A stretch of 56,364 nucleotides of DNA from CAYZQE01 sp964480635 (GCA_964480635.1 CAYZQE010000003.1:1-56364); one strand, 5' to 3'; numbered from the stretch's first letter, positions 26,695 to 35,226 are shown. Notes: generated by a model not told the origin, from the letters alone. Program-made: numbers and translations.

Positions 26695-27312
26695 ATGAAC
26701 GCATCTTGCTTATTTACTGTATCTGCTCCATCAGGAGCTGGAAAAACAAGCCTTTTAAAGGCTGTTCTAAATAAATTTCCAAATAAAATAACATTATCAA
26801 TATCTCATGCCACGCGTGAAAAACGACCAGGTGAAATTGATGGGCAAGATTATCATTTTATAGAAGTCTCTGCTTTTGAGAAAAAAGTGAGCGCTGGTGA
26901 TTTTTTAGAGCATGCTCAAGTGTTCGACAATTATTATGGGACATCAAAACAAGCTGTCGAAGCATTATTAGAAAAGGACATGAATGTTATTTTGGAGATA
27001 GATTGGCAAGGCGCAGAACAAATTAAACAGGCTATGCCAGACACGATATCGGTTTTTATTTTACCGCCTAGCCGCGAAACACTCAGACAGCGCCTTAGTG
27101 ACCGAGGGCAAGATAACACGGATATTATTTTACGCCGCATGGCCGAAGCAGACAGTGAAATGTCGCATTTTGATAAAGCAGATTTCCTTATTATTAACGA
27201 TAATTTTGAACAGGCAGTAGAGGAACTGAGTTATATTCTATTAAGCCAATCCTTAACCATGCAGCGCCAAAAACTCAGGCATCATTCGTTATTATGTGAA
27301 ATTATCCGTTAA
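26695..27312 (+). CDS. gmk: Guanylate kinase
   Basis: A 205-residue GMP kinase (ATP + GMP to ADP + GDP), a step in GTP supply. The P-loop is 'SAPSGAGKTSLLKAV' (10-24), the GMP-binding part 'SHATREKRPGEIDGQDYHFI', then 'YYGTSKQAVE' and the lid 'RLSDRGQDNTDIILRRMAEA'. Full length for the bacterial enzyme. The usual gammaproteobacterial neighbours rpoZ and spoT are absent downstream; instead the next gene is a convergent rhodanese. There is no clear Shine-Dalgarno before the ATG at 26695, but the protein start matches the family. Confidence 0.96.
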   Translation: MNASCLFTVSAPSGAGKTSLLKAVLNKFPNKITLSISHATREKRPGEIDGQDYHFIEVSAFEKKVSAGDFLEHAQVFDNYYGTSKQAVEALLEKDMNVILEIDWQGAEQIKQAMPDTISVFILPPSRETLRQRLSDRGQDNTDIILRRMAEADSEMSHFDKADFLIINDNFEQAVEELSYILLSQSLTMQRQKLRHHSLLCEIIR

Positions 27313-27426
27313 TTTCCCTACCTTAATCAGTTGGCAGCAATTAGTTGAATGAGTTCATTACTAAACCATTTTTCTAGTGGGTAAATCCCTGCGGGATTGC
27401 CATCTTTAAATTGTTTAGTGAAAGCG

Positions 27427-28197
27427 TTATTTTGTAAAATAGTTTTTGAAGCCACCTTCCATGAAGTAATACTCTTTAATGCCTTTAGCTTCAATGTAAT
27501 ATTGTAACCAACGAACTTGTTTTCCTGCGGCATCATAAATAAAGAGAGGTAGATTATCTTTAAGCGCTTTATCAAATAATGCGGAGAGTTTGCTGCTTTG
27601 TTGCAACGAAATATTTTTTTGGCGGTAAGGGAATAAAGATAAAAGCCCTCTTTGAGCGGTGTCTCTAATGTCTAAAACAATACTGTCTGGCGTTATTTTT
27701 TCCTCAAACTCTTTAGGGCTCAGTAAGTGCTTTTTTAATGTTTTTTTAGAGATGATATTTAAAGGGTTCATTGGTGTTACATTGAGCATGGTTGTTTTTT
27801 CGGGGTACGCATTTGCCCAGTCAAAGACACCCGCATCATAAGCAAATATATTGCCCAAGCCTGCCTTTTTAGCCTGTAATACGGCTTTATATGATTTGAA
27901 GCACGTATGTCCATTGCAGTAAAATATAATGGGCTTACTGCCTGTTTGGAGGGCGAGGAGTTCGCCAGTAAAATTTTTGCCATTTAGTGGGATATTAATG
28001 GCTGTGTTGATATGCAGTACGTTATATTCATATTGAGAGCGCGTATCAATAATAACAACGTCATCAAATGAGTTAAATAATTGTTTGATTTCGTAAATAT
28101 TAACATTTGGGTAGATGGCTCGACCTGGGAAGTCGCTAGACTGGGCGTAAGCATGGCTAAAAAAAGTGAAAAGAATACACAGGATTATATGTTTCAT
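27427..28197 (-). CDS. Exported tandem rhodanese-domain protein
   Basis: A 256-residue exported protein: signal peptide MKHIILCILFTFFSHAYA, then two rhodanese folds. Domain 1 (about 30-125) has 'VVIIDTRSQYEYNVLHINTAINIP' and the active loop 'FYCNGHTC' with a catalytic Cys. Domain 2 (about 150-255) has 'SIVLDIRDTAQRG' but its loop is 'FIYDAAGKQ', with Asp replacing Cys, so it is probably inactive. ATG 28197 has GGAG upstream, preferred over the frame start four codons earlier. A periplasmic sulfur-transfer role is possible, and SQR is encoded elsewhere in the window. The frame ends early at FKNYFTK; 35 more plausible residues lie in the next frame (see findings). Confidence 0.8.
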   Translation of the reverse strand: MKHIILCILFTFFSHAYAQSSDFPGRAIYPNVNIYEIKQLFNSFDDVVIIDTRSQYEYNVLHINTAINIPLNGKNFTGELLALQTGSKPIIFYCNGHTCFKSYKAVLQAKKAGLGNIFAYDAGVFDWANAYPEKTTMLNVTPMNPLNIISKKTLKKHLLSPKEFEEKITPDSIVLDIRDTAQRGLLSLFPYRQKNISLQQSSKLSALFDKALKDNLPLFIYDAAGKQVRWLQYYIEAKGIKEYYFMEGGFKNYFTK

Positions 28198-28390
28198 AGG
28201 GTGCTCCATATTAGTTTTTTTAAGAACTGCAAGTCATTAGGGGTTTGCTATTGCGAAATACTTTGGGCGCAGCTTTAGCTTCCGTACGTCTTATTTAGAC
28301 TTAAGCCTTACTTTAGGTCAAGTGAATTTTAGAAAAGTTAATCAAATTAAATGTTTTGGGATAAGTAAAATACACAAGAAAATAAGAAAG

Positions 28391-28420
28391 TTGGTCAAGG
28401 TTATTAAAAAATACTAAAAT
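28391..28420 (+). promoter_or_regulatory. Candidate mnmG promoter
   Basis: TTGGTC (28391-28396) and TAAAAT (28415-28420) are spaced 18 bp, 38 bp before the mnmG ATG. The match to a sigma-70 promoter is moderate. Confidence 0.4.
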
Positions 28421-28457
28421 ACGCGGACTTACTGTTTTTACGATATGTGCAACTGTT

Positions 28458-30323
28458 ATGAATTATTTAAAACGCTATGATGTCATTGTTATTGGCGGCG
28501 GCCACGCAGGCACCGAAGCTGCTTTAGCTGCGGCACGAATGGGTGCGCAAACATTATTGTTGACACACAATATTGATACCTTGGGGCAAATGAGCTGTAA
28601 TCCTTCAATTGGTGGTATTGGTAAAGGCCATTTAGTGAAAGAAGTGGATGCTCTGGGCGGTGCAATGGCATTGGCAGCAGATCATTCAGGCATTCAATTT
28701 AGAACATTAAACCAGCGTAAAGGCCCAGCAGTTAGGGCGACACGTACGCAAGCAGATCGTCAGTTATATCGTAAGGCTATTCGTCATACCATTGAAAACT
28801 GCCCCAATTTAGAGCTGTTTCAGCAGCCAGTGATTGATTTGATCGAAAACAAGGATCAAATAGAAGGCGTTGTGACTGAGATGGGCCTTAAGTTTTATGC
28901 CACCACGGTGGTTCTTACCGTAGGTACTTTTTTAGATGGTAAAATTCATATAGGTGAGGCTAATTTTGGCGGAGGTCGAGCAGGAGACCCCCCAGCAACG
29001 ACACTGGCTAAGCGGTTACGCGAACGACCTTTTAGAATGGGGCGTTTAAAAACGGGTACGCCTGCTCGTTTAGATAAGCGCACTCTGGATTATAGTAAGA
29101 TGGAAGCGCAAAAAGGTGATGATCCTCAACCGGTTTTTTCATACCGAGGTGATGTGTCAATGCACCCAAGGCAAGTAGAGTGCCACATTACTTACACCAC
29201 AGAAAAAACGCATGACATTATTCGTAAAAACTTAGACCGTTCCCCTTTATTTACGGGTGAAATTGATGGTGTAGGGCCAAGGTACTGCCCTTCTATAGAA
29301 GATAAAGTGGTGCGCTTTGCCGACAAAACGTCGCATCAAATTTTTGTTGAGCCTGAAGGTTTAGATTTGGTTGAAGTCTACCCTAATGGTATTTCTACCA
29401 GTTTGCCCTTTGACACACAAATTGAGCTGGTTCATAGTATTGCTGGTTTTGAAAATGCGCATATTATTCGCCCTGGTTATGCTATTGAATATGATTTTTT
29501 TGACCCAAGAGATTTGCGCGCAACGTTAGAAACGCGGTTTATTGGTGGTTTATATTTTGCAGGGCAAATTAATGGCACCACAGGCTATGAAGAGGCAGCA
29601 GCACAAGGTTTGATGGCAGGTGCTAATGCGGCAGCAAGAGCCTTAGCTAAAGATGAGATTAGCTTTGAGCGTTCTGAAGCTTATATAGGGGTGTTGGTCG
29701 ATGATTTGACCACGCGAGGCACGTTAGAGCCTTATCGAATGTTCACAAGCCGAGCAGAATATCGATTATTATTGCGTGAAGATAATGCCGATTTAAGATT
29801 GACCGAAAAAGGATGGAATGCGGGTTTAGTGAGTGAAGAGCAATGGACAAGCTTTAATCATTATCGAGAAGAATTAGTGCAATTAGAGCAGTCCTTAAAA
29901 GACACATGGGTGCGTCCAGAGACAAAAGGTGTTGATGGGCTCATCGAGCAATTAGGTAAGCCACTTGCGCATGAATATAATTTACGCGATTTATTGAAGC
30001 GTCCCGAGCTTAAAATTGGCCATCTTACTGGTTTTTTAGAAAAACAGTTTGCTCAGAAAGTGTTAGAGCAAGCAGAAGTAAAAACCAAGTATGAAGGCTA
30101 TTTAAATCGCCAGCAAGAAGAAATAGATAAGGCAAAAAACAATGAAGGGACCGCCTTACCCGATACGCTTAATTTTAAAAATGTTCGAGGGTTATCGAAT
30201 GAGGCTTGTCAAAAGCTCCAAGAGTTTAAGCCGTCAACGATTGGTCAAGCAGGGCGGATCTCAGGCATAACGCCAGCGACTATTTCGTTGTTATTAGTGC
30301 ATTTGAAAAAGACAGGCAGTTAA
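28458..30323 (+). CDS. mnmG: tRNA uridine 5-carboxymethylaminomethyl modification enzyme MnmG (GidA)
   Basis: A 621-residue FAD enzyme that, with MnmE, adds the carboxymethylaminomethyl group to U34 of several tRNAs. The FAD-binding start 'YDVIVIGGGHAGTEAALAAARMGAQTLLLTH' and the signatures 'SCNPSIGGIGKGHLVKEVDALGGAMA' and 'GFENAHIIRPGYAIEYDFFDPRDL' are clear, as is 'INGTTGYEEAAAQGL'. The C-terminal MnmE-interacting helical domain ends 'GISGITPATISLLLVHLKK'-like. Length is normal. The ATG at 28458 has no strong RBS. rsmG, parA, parB and atp genes follow, the usual order close to a gammaproteobacterial origin, although mnmE and dnaA are not in the window. Confidence 0.97.
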   Translation: MNYLKRYDVIVIGGGHAGTEAALAAARMGAQTLLLTHNIDTLGQMSCNPSIGGIGKGHLVKEVDALGGAMALAADHSGIQFRTLNQRKGPAVRATRTQADRQLYRKAIRHTIENCPNLELFQQPVIDLIENKDQIEGVVTEMGLKFYATTVVLTVGTFLDGKIHIGEANFGGGRAGDPPATTLAKRLRERPFRMGRLKTGTPARLDKRTLDYSKMEAQKGDDPQPVFSYRGDVSMHPRQVECHITYTTEKTHDIIRKNLDRSPLFTGEIDGVGPRYCPSIEDKVVRFADKTSHQIFVEPEGLDLVEVYPNGISTSLPFDTQIELVHSIAGFENAHIIRPGYAIEYDFFDPRDLRATLETRFIGGLYFAGQINGTTGYEEAAAQGLMAGANAAARALAKDEISFERSEAYIGVLVDDLTTRGTLEPYRMFTSRAEYRLLLREDNADLRLTEKGWNAGLVSEEQWTSFNHYREELVQLEQSLKDTWVRPETKGVDGLIEQLGKPLAHEYNLRDLLKRPELKIGHLTGFLEKQFAQKVLEQAEVKTKYEGYLNRQQEEIDKAKNNEGTALPDTLNFKNVRGLSNEACQKLQEFKPSTIGQAGRISGITPATISLLLVHLKKTGS

Positions 30324-30362
30324 AATTATGGACTTAATCAGGGCTTCCTTAACGAGGTTTCA

Positions 30363-30464
30363 GGGTCGGAGTCGGTAGTTGGTTTAACAGTCGGTTTATC
30401 AAGAAGTGCGCTCTTAGGGTTGGGTATTAGGTATTGGGTTAAAAATCACCGCCGACTCAGGCCC
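30363..30464. repeat. Imperfect inverted repeat in the mnmG-DUF1059 gap
   Basis: GGGTCGGAGTCGGTAG (30363-30378) and CCGCCGACTCAGGCCC (30449-30464) are inverted with about 12 of 16 matches. The DNA between them is GC-richer than other gaps nearby. It may be a decayed hairpin element; evidence is weak. Confidence 0.3.
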
Positions 30465-30514
30465 TTCTAGTAAAAACACAGAATAAATAAATTTTAATGA
30501 ATAAAGGGCAATAA

Positions 30515-30757
30515 ATGAAAACAATGACGTGTGATCAATTGGGTGGGGCGTGTAGCAAGGCTTTTAGTGCCAATACATTTGATGAAATGGTTGAGCTGAG
30601 CAAAGCGCATGGTATGGAGATGTTTGCCTCGCAAGATGCGCAGCACATGCAAGCTATGATGAAAATTCAGGGGCTTATGCAAAACCCAGAAGCGATGAAA
30701 CAGTGGTTCGATAGTAAAAAAGCAGAATTTGAAGCTTTAGCAGAAGATAAGGTTTAG
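30515..30757 (+). CDS. DUF1059 small protein
   Basis: An 80-residue protein of the DUF1059 family. It begins 'MKTMTCDQLGGACSKAFSANTFDEMVELSKAHGMEMF', matching the family pattern M-x-C-x-x-L-G-G-x-C...F-x-A-x-T-x-x-E...H, where the two Cys and the His could bind a metal. The Met-rich second half (QHMQAMMKIQGLMQN) and acidic end are less conserved. RBS AAGGG lies upstream of ATG 30515. It sits between mnmG and rsmG, 10 bp before the latter, so it is likely co-transcribed with rsmG; this is not the standard partner. Function unknown. Confidence 0.75.
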   Translation: MKTMTCDQLGGACSKAFSANTFDEMVELSKAHGMEMFASQDAQHMQAMMKIQGLMQNPEAMKQWFDSKKAEFEALAEDKV

Positions 30758-30767
30758 TGAATTAATA

Positions 30768-31388
30768 ATGAGAGAGCAATTGTGTGAAGGCTTGGATAAG
30801 CTCAATATTGAATATGAAACGCGTCAGATAGATTTGTGCTTGGCTTATACGCAGTTACTTTTAAAGTGGAACAAAGCGTTTAATTTAACGGCAGTTAAAC
30901 AGCCTAAAAAAATGGTGTCGCACTTATTGTTAGATAGTCTGTCGGCGTTGCCTTTTATTGAAAAGCAGCAGCAAATAATGGATGTAGGGACGGGAGCTGG
31001 CTTGCCCGGCATACCGTTGGCAATCTTTATGCCGGATACGCAGTGGCTGTTATGCGATAGCAACGGAAAAAAAACCCGTTTTATTCGCCAAGCTTGTGCA
31101 GAACTGGGCTTAAAAAATATAACGGTTGAGAATAACAGGGTTGAAGATTATCATCATGCCGTAACATTCGATGTGATTCTCAGTAAGGCTTATGCTTCAC
31201 TGTCTGATTTTGTCAATACAACACAGCATTTATGCACTGAATCGACGCTTTTAATAACGTGGAAATCAGGGTTGCAAGCGCAAGAAAAGCAAGATGTTTG
31301 TTTAGACGGTAAGCATTTGGAAGAGACATTTTTGACAGTGCCTGGCATTAATGAGCCGCGTTCTATCGTAACCATCAAAAATTTATAA
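30768..31388 (+). CDS. rsmG: 16S rRNA (guanine527-N7)-methyltransferase RsmG (GidB)
   Basis: A 206-residue SAM-dependent methyltransferase that makes m7G527 in 16S rRNA, the site linked to streptomycin sensitivity. The SAM motif is 'IMDVGTGAGLPGIPLAI' (about 66-82), preceded by 'KWNKAFNLTAVKQPKKMVSHLLLDSL' and followed by 'DSNGKKTRFIRQACAELGLKNI'. Length is normal. It is 10 bp downstream of the DUF1059 gene and 10 bp upstream of parA, so all probably share a transcript. ATG 30768 lies within a run of alternate starts; the chosen one gives the family N-terminus. Confidence 0.96.
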   Translation: MREQLCEGLDKLNIEYETRQIDLCLAYTQLLLKWNKAFNLTAVKQPKKMVSHLLLDSLSALPFIEKQQQIMDVGTGAGLPGIPLAIFMPDTQWLLCDSNGKKTRFIRQACAELGLKNITVENNRVEDYHHAVTFDVILSKAYASLSDFVNTTQHLCTESTLLITWKSGLQAQEKQDVCLDGKHLEETFLTVPGINEPRSIVTIKNL

Positions 31389-31398
31389 GCGAAATAAT

Positions 31399-32187
31399 AT
31401 GACAAAAATTATAGCCATAGCAAACCAAAAGGGCGGCGTAGGGAAAACAACGACTTGTGTTAATTTAGCAGCGTCATTGGCAGCAACAAAACGTAAGGTG
31501 CTGTTGATTGATATGGATCCTCAGGGTAATGCCACTATGGGTAGTGGTGTTGATAAGGCAGGGGTTGAATATACTTCTTGTGATGTTCTTTTGGGTGATG
31601 CTTCTGTTCGGCAGGCGCGTGTTCATGCGCCTGAGACGGGCTTTGATATTTTACCTGCCAATGCTGATCTTACGGCCGCAGAAGTTCAATTGATGAATAA
31701 AATTGGCCGTGAACGTCAGTTAGAGCTCGCTTTGAAAAAAGTCAAAGATGAATATGATTATATTTTAATAGATTGTCCGCCCACCCTAAATATGTTGACA
31801 GTTAATGCTTTAGTGGCAGCAGATGGTGTGTTGATTCCTATGCAATGCGAATATTACGCATTGGAAGGTTTGACTGATTTGTTGGAAACCATTGAGCAAA
31901 TTCGTGAAAGCGTTAATCCTGATATTAAGTTAGAAGGCTTGTTGCGAACCATGTATGACCCGCGTAATAATTTATCAAATGACGTGTCGTCAGAGTTAGT
32001 AGAGCATTTTGGTGATCAAGTTTATCGTACCGTTATTCCAAGAAATGTACGTTTAGCTGAGGCGCCAAGTTACGGTCAGCCAATTTTACAATATGATAAA
32101 AACTCGCGTGGATCTATGGCTTATTTGGCATTAGCGGGTGAAGTATTACGGCGCGATGAAAAGTTAAAACAAAATAGCTTAAATTAA
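31399..32187 (+). CDS. parA: Chromosome partitioning ATPase ParA (Soj)
   Basis: A 262-residue ParA/MinD-type ATPase that moves chromosomal origins with ParB. It starts with the deviant Walker A 'IIAIANQKGGVGKTTTCVNLAASLA', then 'LLIDMDPQGNATMGSG' and Walker B 'YDYILIDCPPTLNMLTVNAL'. The C-terminal 'TVIPRNVRLAEAPSYGQPILQYD' is typical of chromosomal Soj proteins. There is no N-terminal DNA-binding extension, as expected for a chromosomal copy. It follows rsmG by 10 bp and precedes parB by 22 bp, the standard operon. Confidence 0.97.
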   Translation: MTKIIAIANQKGGVGKTTTCVNLAASLAATKRKVLLIDMDPQGNATMGSGVDKAGVEYTSCDVLLGDASVRQARVHAPETGFDILPANADLTAAEVQLMNKIGRERQLELALKKVKDEYDYILIDCPPTLNMLTVNALVAADGVLIPMQCEYYALEGLTDLLETIEQIRESVNPDIKLEGLLRTMYDPRNNLSNDVSSELVEHFGDQVYRTVIPRNVRLAEAPSYGQPILQYDKNSRGSMAYLALAGEVLRRDEKLKQNSLN

Positions 32188-32209
32188 GAAAATCTAAGGT
32201 TTTATAATT

Positions 32210-33064
32210 TTGAAAAAGAAAAGATTAGGGCGCGGCTTAGGTTCGCTTATTGGAAGTGTTGACCGGCTGGTTAATGTAACCGCAGAAGAAAAATCAAATT
32301 CGATGTTAGAGGTCGATGTGGATCAAATTGTGCGCGGAGAATATCAGCCGCGCAAGCATTTTGATGAAGATGCTTTAAACGAACTGGCCGATTCAATAAG
32401 GGCGCAGGGTATTATTCAGCCTATCGTGGTGCGAATGCAAGGCGATCAATATGAGCTAATTGCTGGTGAGCGTCGTTGGCGCGCGGCACAAATTGCAGGG
32501 TTGCAGCAAGTGCCTGTGGTCGTTCGAGACATAGATAGTCAAGCCGCAGCAGCGATTGCTTTAATCGAAAATATTCAGCGAGAAGACTTAAACCCACTAG
32601 AAGAAGCGGCGGCATTAAAACGCTTGATTGATGAGTTTGATTTGACCCACCAACAAGTTGCTGACTCAGTGGGGCGTTCTCGAACTGCGGTGACTAACTT
32701 GTTGCGTTTGTTAGAGTTGGCAGAGCCAGTCAAAGCATGGGTTAATCAAGGCGCCTTAAGCATGGGGCATGCACGAGCCTTATTGGCGCTTGATGTTGAT
32801 GATCAAATAGATGCAGCTAAGATAGTGGTTAATCGTTCGTTATCCGTGCGTGAAACAGAAGCGCTAGTGAAGCAATATCAAATGCCTACAGAGCTTAAAG
32901 TAACGCCTGAAGTGGATCCAGACATTAAGCGTTTAGAGGAATCATTGTCTGAAAAGCTATGTGCAAAGATTGCAATTCAGCAAGGCAAGGCTGGTTCTGG
33001 GAAATTAGTTATTCATTACCATAATGCCGATGAGCTAGAAGGGATATTAGGGCATATTACTTAA
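32210..33064 (+). CDS. parB: Chromosome partitioning protein ParB (Spo0J)
   Basis: A 284-residue parS-binding CTPase. It opens 'KKKRLGRGLGSLIG', has the CTP-binding region 'GEYQPRKHFD...LADSIRAQGIIQPIVVR...YELIAGERRWRAAQIAG', including the GERRWRA box, and an HTH 'THQQVADSVGRSRTAVTNLLRLLEL'. The C-terminal dimer domain ends 'GKLVIHYHNADELEGILGHIT'. The start codon is TTG at 32210. The stop overlaps the next gene's ATG by one base. No convincing parS was seen in the window (a weak resemblance in atpD was rejected). Confidence 0.96.
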   Translation: MKKKRLGRGLGSLIGSVDRLVNVTAEEKSNSMLEVDVDQIVRGEYQPRKHFDEDALNELADSIRAQGIIQPIVVRMQGDQYELIAGERRWRAAQIAGLQQVPVVVRDIDSQAAAAIALIENIQREDLNPLEEAAALKRLIDEFDLTHQQVADSVGRSRTAVTNLLRLLELAEPVKAWVNQGALSMGHARALLALDVDDQIDAAKIVVNRSLSVRETEALVKQYQMPTELKVTPEVDPDIKRLEESLSEKLCAKIAIQQGKAGSGKLVIHYHNADELEGILGHIT

Positions 33065-33531
33065 TGCGCTTATTGTTATCCTTATGGATGATGTATTTTA
33101 GTCAAATGGCTTTTGCCCAGTGTGATGACTTATTTGCAGAGCCTGAGTTTGGTTTGGAGAACACTTGGTTGCCTCAAAGTAAAAGCTATGTCCAAGAGGT
33201 TAGTTTTAAAAAGGTTTGCGCTAAGCGGTCAACATGTTACTTAAAAAACGGGAGTGTTCGCGACCAATGTGACGAAGAGTATCATGATAATTTAGAGGCA
33301 GTTTGTAAGGCCGAGTACCCGTATAAAAATAAGTTATATGGGCGCTGTATGAAAAAAATAAATAAAGCGGCTAAATTGGTAAAGTTAGAAGGGGCGCAGT
33401 ATTTTAGATCTCAGAAAAGAAAAGCAGACCAAGAAAAAAGAGAGTCTAATAGAAAGCTAAGGGCTGAAAAAAGAAGGGATGGTTTCTTGCGGCGAGCCGA
33501 GGAAAGAAGGGATAAACGCTTGGGCAGGTAA
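33064..33531 (+). CDS. Unknown exported Cys-rich protein with basic tail
   Basis: A 155-residue protein I do not recognise. The signal peptide is MRLLLSLWMMYFSQMAFA with probable cleavage before Gln19. The mature part has six Cys spread over residues 20-115 (QCDD, KVCAK, STCYL, DQCDE, AVCKA, GRCMK), enough for three disulfides. The last 45 residues are very rich in Lys, Arg and Glu ('QKRKADQEKRESNRKLRAEKRRDG'), likely a charged helix. Its ATG overlaps the parB stop by one base, so translation is coupled to parB, yet the product is exported. The atp promoter begins just after it. Possible roles include envelope or nucleic-acid binding; none is supported. Confidence 0.6.
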   Translation: MRLLLSLWMMYFSQMAFAQCDDLFAEPEFGLENTWLPQSKSYVQEVSFKKVCAKRSTCYLKNGSVRDQCDEEYHDNLEAVCKAEYPYKNKLYGRCMKKINKAAKLVKLEGAQYFRSQKRKADQEKRESNRKLRAEKRRDGFLRRAEERRDKRLGR

Positions 33532-33603
33532 GGTATAATATTAGTATTGAAGCTGGTAAGAGCGGCGGATACGCCAAGATTAAAAAATAAAATAAAAAGC
33601 ACG

Positions 33604-33632
33604 TTGCATAAAGGCTCCTAACTTAATATAAT
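33604..33632 (+). promoter_or_regulatory. Promoter of the atp operon
   Basis: TTGCAT (33604-33609) and TATAAT (33627-33632) are spaced 17 bp, a near-consensus sigma-70 promoter. It lies 24 bp before the atpI ATG, giving a leader of about 18 nt. Confidence 0.75.
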
Positions 33633-33656
33633 CTGCGCCGATTTATATGGGCTGTA

Positions 33657-34019
33657 ATGAAAAATAATATCAAAGCTTCCATGATGGTGCGTTTCGTTGT
33701 GGGGTGCTTATTTTTGGTGCTTATTTATTGCTTTAAGCAGGTGTCGATGTTTTCGGCATTTGTGGGCGTTATAGCTTGTTTTATCCCAGAAACGTATCAG
33801 GGTTGGAAAATATCCCAGTCGGTTACAGAACTTGAGCCACATAGATGGCTAAGATTGGCGCACCAATCAATGATCAGTAAATGGCTAATGACGGCAATGA
33901 TATTTGCGCTTAGTTTTAGCTCAGAAACTGAATGGGATTATGAAATTTTATTTACCGGATATTTGCTGGTTAGCATATTCGGTTTGTTAACACCTATATT
34001 AATTAAGAGTAAGAAATAA
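33657..34019 (+). CDS. atpI: ATP synthase subunit I (AtpI)
   Basis: A 120-residue small membrane protein with four hydrophobic segments (about 10-28, 30-48, 75-92 and 98-115). Its position first in the atp operon and its length fit AtpI, an assembly factor that helps the c-ring form. Sequence conservation in AtpI is low, and the assignment leans on context: 2 bp separates it from atpB. The segment 'FVGVIACFIPETYQGWKIS' matches the 'P-x-x-x-x-x' loop often seen in AtpI. The RBS is weak (GGG at 7 nt). Confidence 0.85.
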   Translation: MKNNIKASMMVRFVVGCLFLVLIYCFKQVSMFSAFVGVIACFIPETYQGWKISQSVTELEPHRWLRLAHQSMISKWLMTAMIFALSFSSETEWDYEILFTGYLLVSIFGLLTPILIKSKK

Positions 34020-34021
34020 CA

Positions 34022-34870
34022 ATGGCAGCTAGCTACGAAAATTCAGGCGAATACATAAAGCACCATTTGACTAATTTAACATTAGGCGAAAAGGCTGATG
34101 GCACGATTGGTTTTGCAAAAGACGCTAACGAAATTGCTGAGATGGGTTTTTGGGCTATTAATGTTGACTCTATGTTCTTCTCTATATTTTTAGGTGTTTT
34201 GTTTTTGTGGGGCTTTCGACAAGCCGCAAAAACGGCCAGCACAGGCGTTCCAACGGGTTGGCAAAATTTTGTTGAAATGATAATCGAATTTGTTGATGAT
34301 TCGGTACGAGGCTCATTTTCAGGTAAAAGCAAGTTAGTAGCACCATTGGCGCTCACTATTTTTGTTTGGGTCTTTCTAATGAACTTAATGGATTTAATAC
34401 CGGTTGACATCATTCCTTATTTAGCAAGTATGGCTGGCTTACCCTTTTTGAAAGTTGTGCCATCAACAGACCCTAATATTACCTTTGCAATGGCGTTATC
34501 TGTTTTTGCAATCGTGTTGTACTACAGCTTTAAATTTAAAGGCGCTAATGGTTTTTTTGCAGAGCTTGCTTTTCACCCGTTCCCAAAATTTATGATGCCG
34601 ATTAATTTATTGTTAGAAGGCGTGACTCTAATCGCAAAACCAATTTCATTGGCACTACGACTATTTGGTAACATGTATGCTGGTGAAATGATTTTTATTC
34701 TCATTGCTATTATGTATAGTGGCGGCTGGGTACTAGGTATTTTCGGTGGCTTTTTACAATTAGGCTGGGCTATTTTTCATATCTTAATTATTACACTTCA
34801 GGCTTTCATTTTCATGACGCTGACCATTGTATATATAGATATGGCGTGTCAAGTACCAGAAAAACACTAG
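34022..34870 (+). CDS. atpB: ATP synthase F0 subunit a
   Basis: A 282-residue inner-membrane subunit that forms the proton half-channels against the c-ring. The essential Arg lies in 'LIAKPISLALRLFGNMYAGEMIFILIA' (about residues 212-238), and the downstream 'LQAFIFMTLTIVYIDMA' helix carries the conserved Gln. The N-terminus, 'EYIKHHLTNL', is the family start. Five membrane spans fit. The gene begins 2 bp after atpI and is followed by a 79-bp AT-rich gap before atpE. Confidence 0.97.
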   Translation: MAASYENSGEYIKHHLTNLTLGEKADGTIGFAKDANEIAEMGFWAINVDSMFFSIFLGVLFLWGFRQAAKTASTGVPTGWQNFVEMIIEFVDDSVRGSFSGKSKLVAPLALTIFVWVFLMNLMDLIPVDIIPYLASMAGLPFLKVVPSTDPNITFAMALSVFAIVLYYSFKFKGANGFFAELAFHPFPKFMMPINLLLEGVTLIAKPISLALRLFGNMYAGEMIFILIAIMYSGGWVLGIFGGFLQLGWAIFHILIITLQAFIFMTLTIVYIDMACQVPEKH

Positions 34871-34949
34871 ATTTTAAGCATAATGCTTAAAATCAGTTTT
34901 TAGTTTTATTTAATTTTTACATTTATTTAATTATCTTTAGGAGATATTG

Positions 34950-35192
34950 ATGAACGAAGCACAAGCAATGTTATATGTCGCTGCTGCATTAATGATGGGT
35001 TTAGGCGCAGTAGGCGCAGCTATCGGTATTGGTGTATTAGGTGGTCGCTTTTTAGAAGGCGCAGCACGTCAACCAGAATTGATTCCAATGCTTAGAACGC
35101 AATTTTTCATCGTCATGGGTCTTGTTGACGCGATTCCTATGATTGCTGTTGGTTTAGCAATGTATGTGATGTTTGCTGTCGTTGGTGCATAA
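34950..35192 (+). CDS. atpE: ATP synthase F0 subunit c
   Basis: An 80-residue hairpin of two membrane helices that forms the rotor ring. The proton-carrying residue is Asp60 in 'FIVMGLVDAIPMIAVGL'; the polar loop is 'RQPE' at 40-43. The lack of the Gln/Glu-Ser Na+-binding pattern indicates a proton-type ring. The ATG at 34950 is chosen over the in-frame TTG one codon earlier because AGGAGA is 5 nt upstream of the ATG. A strong RBS fits the high copy of this subunit. Confidence 0.97.
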   Translation: MNEAQAMLYVAAALMMGLGAVGAAIGIGVLGGRFLEGAARQPELIPMLRTQFFIVMGLVDAIPMIAVGLAMYVMFAVVGA

Positions 35193-35226
35193 GCACGAAT
35201 TTAAGTTTTAAGTTCGGGAGAACAAG

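Noticed and set aside
27659..27841. 60-codon plus-strand ORF and similar frames inside the rhodanese gene
   Set aside because: Antisense shadows of a well-supported coding frame.
28198..28457. Replication origin upstream of mnmG
   Set aside because: No clustered DnaA boxes (TTATNCACA) were seen; in this class the origin is usually near dnaA-rpmH, which is outside the window.
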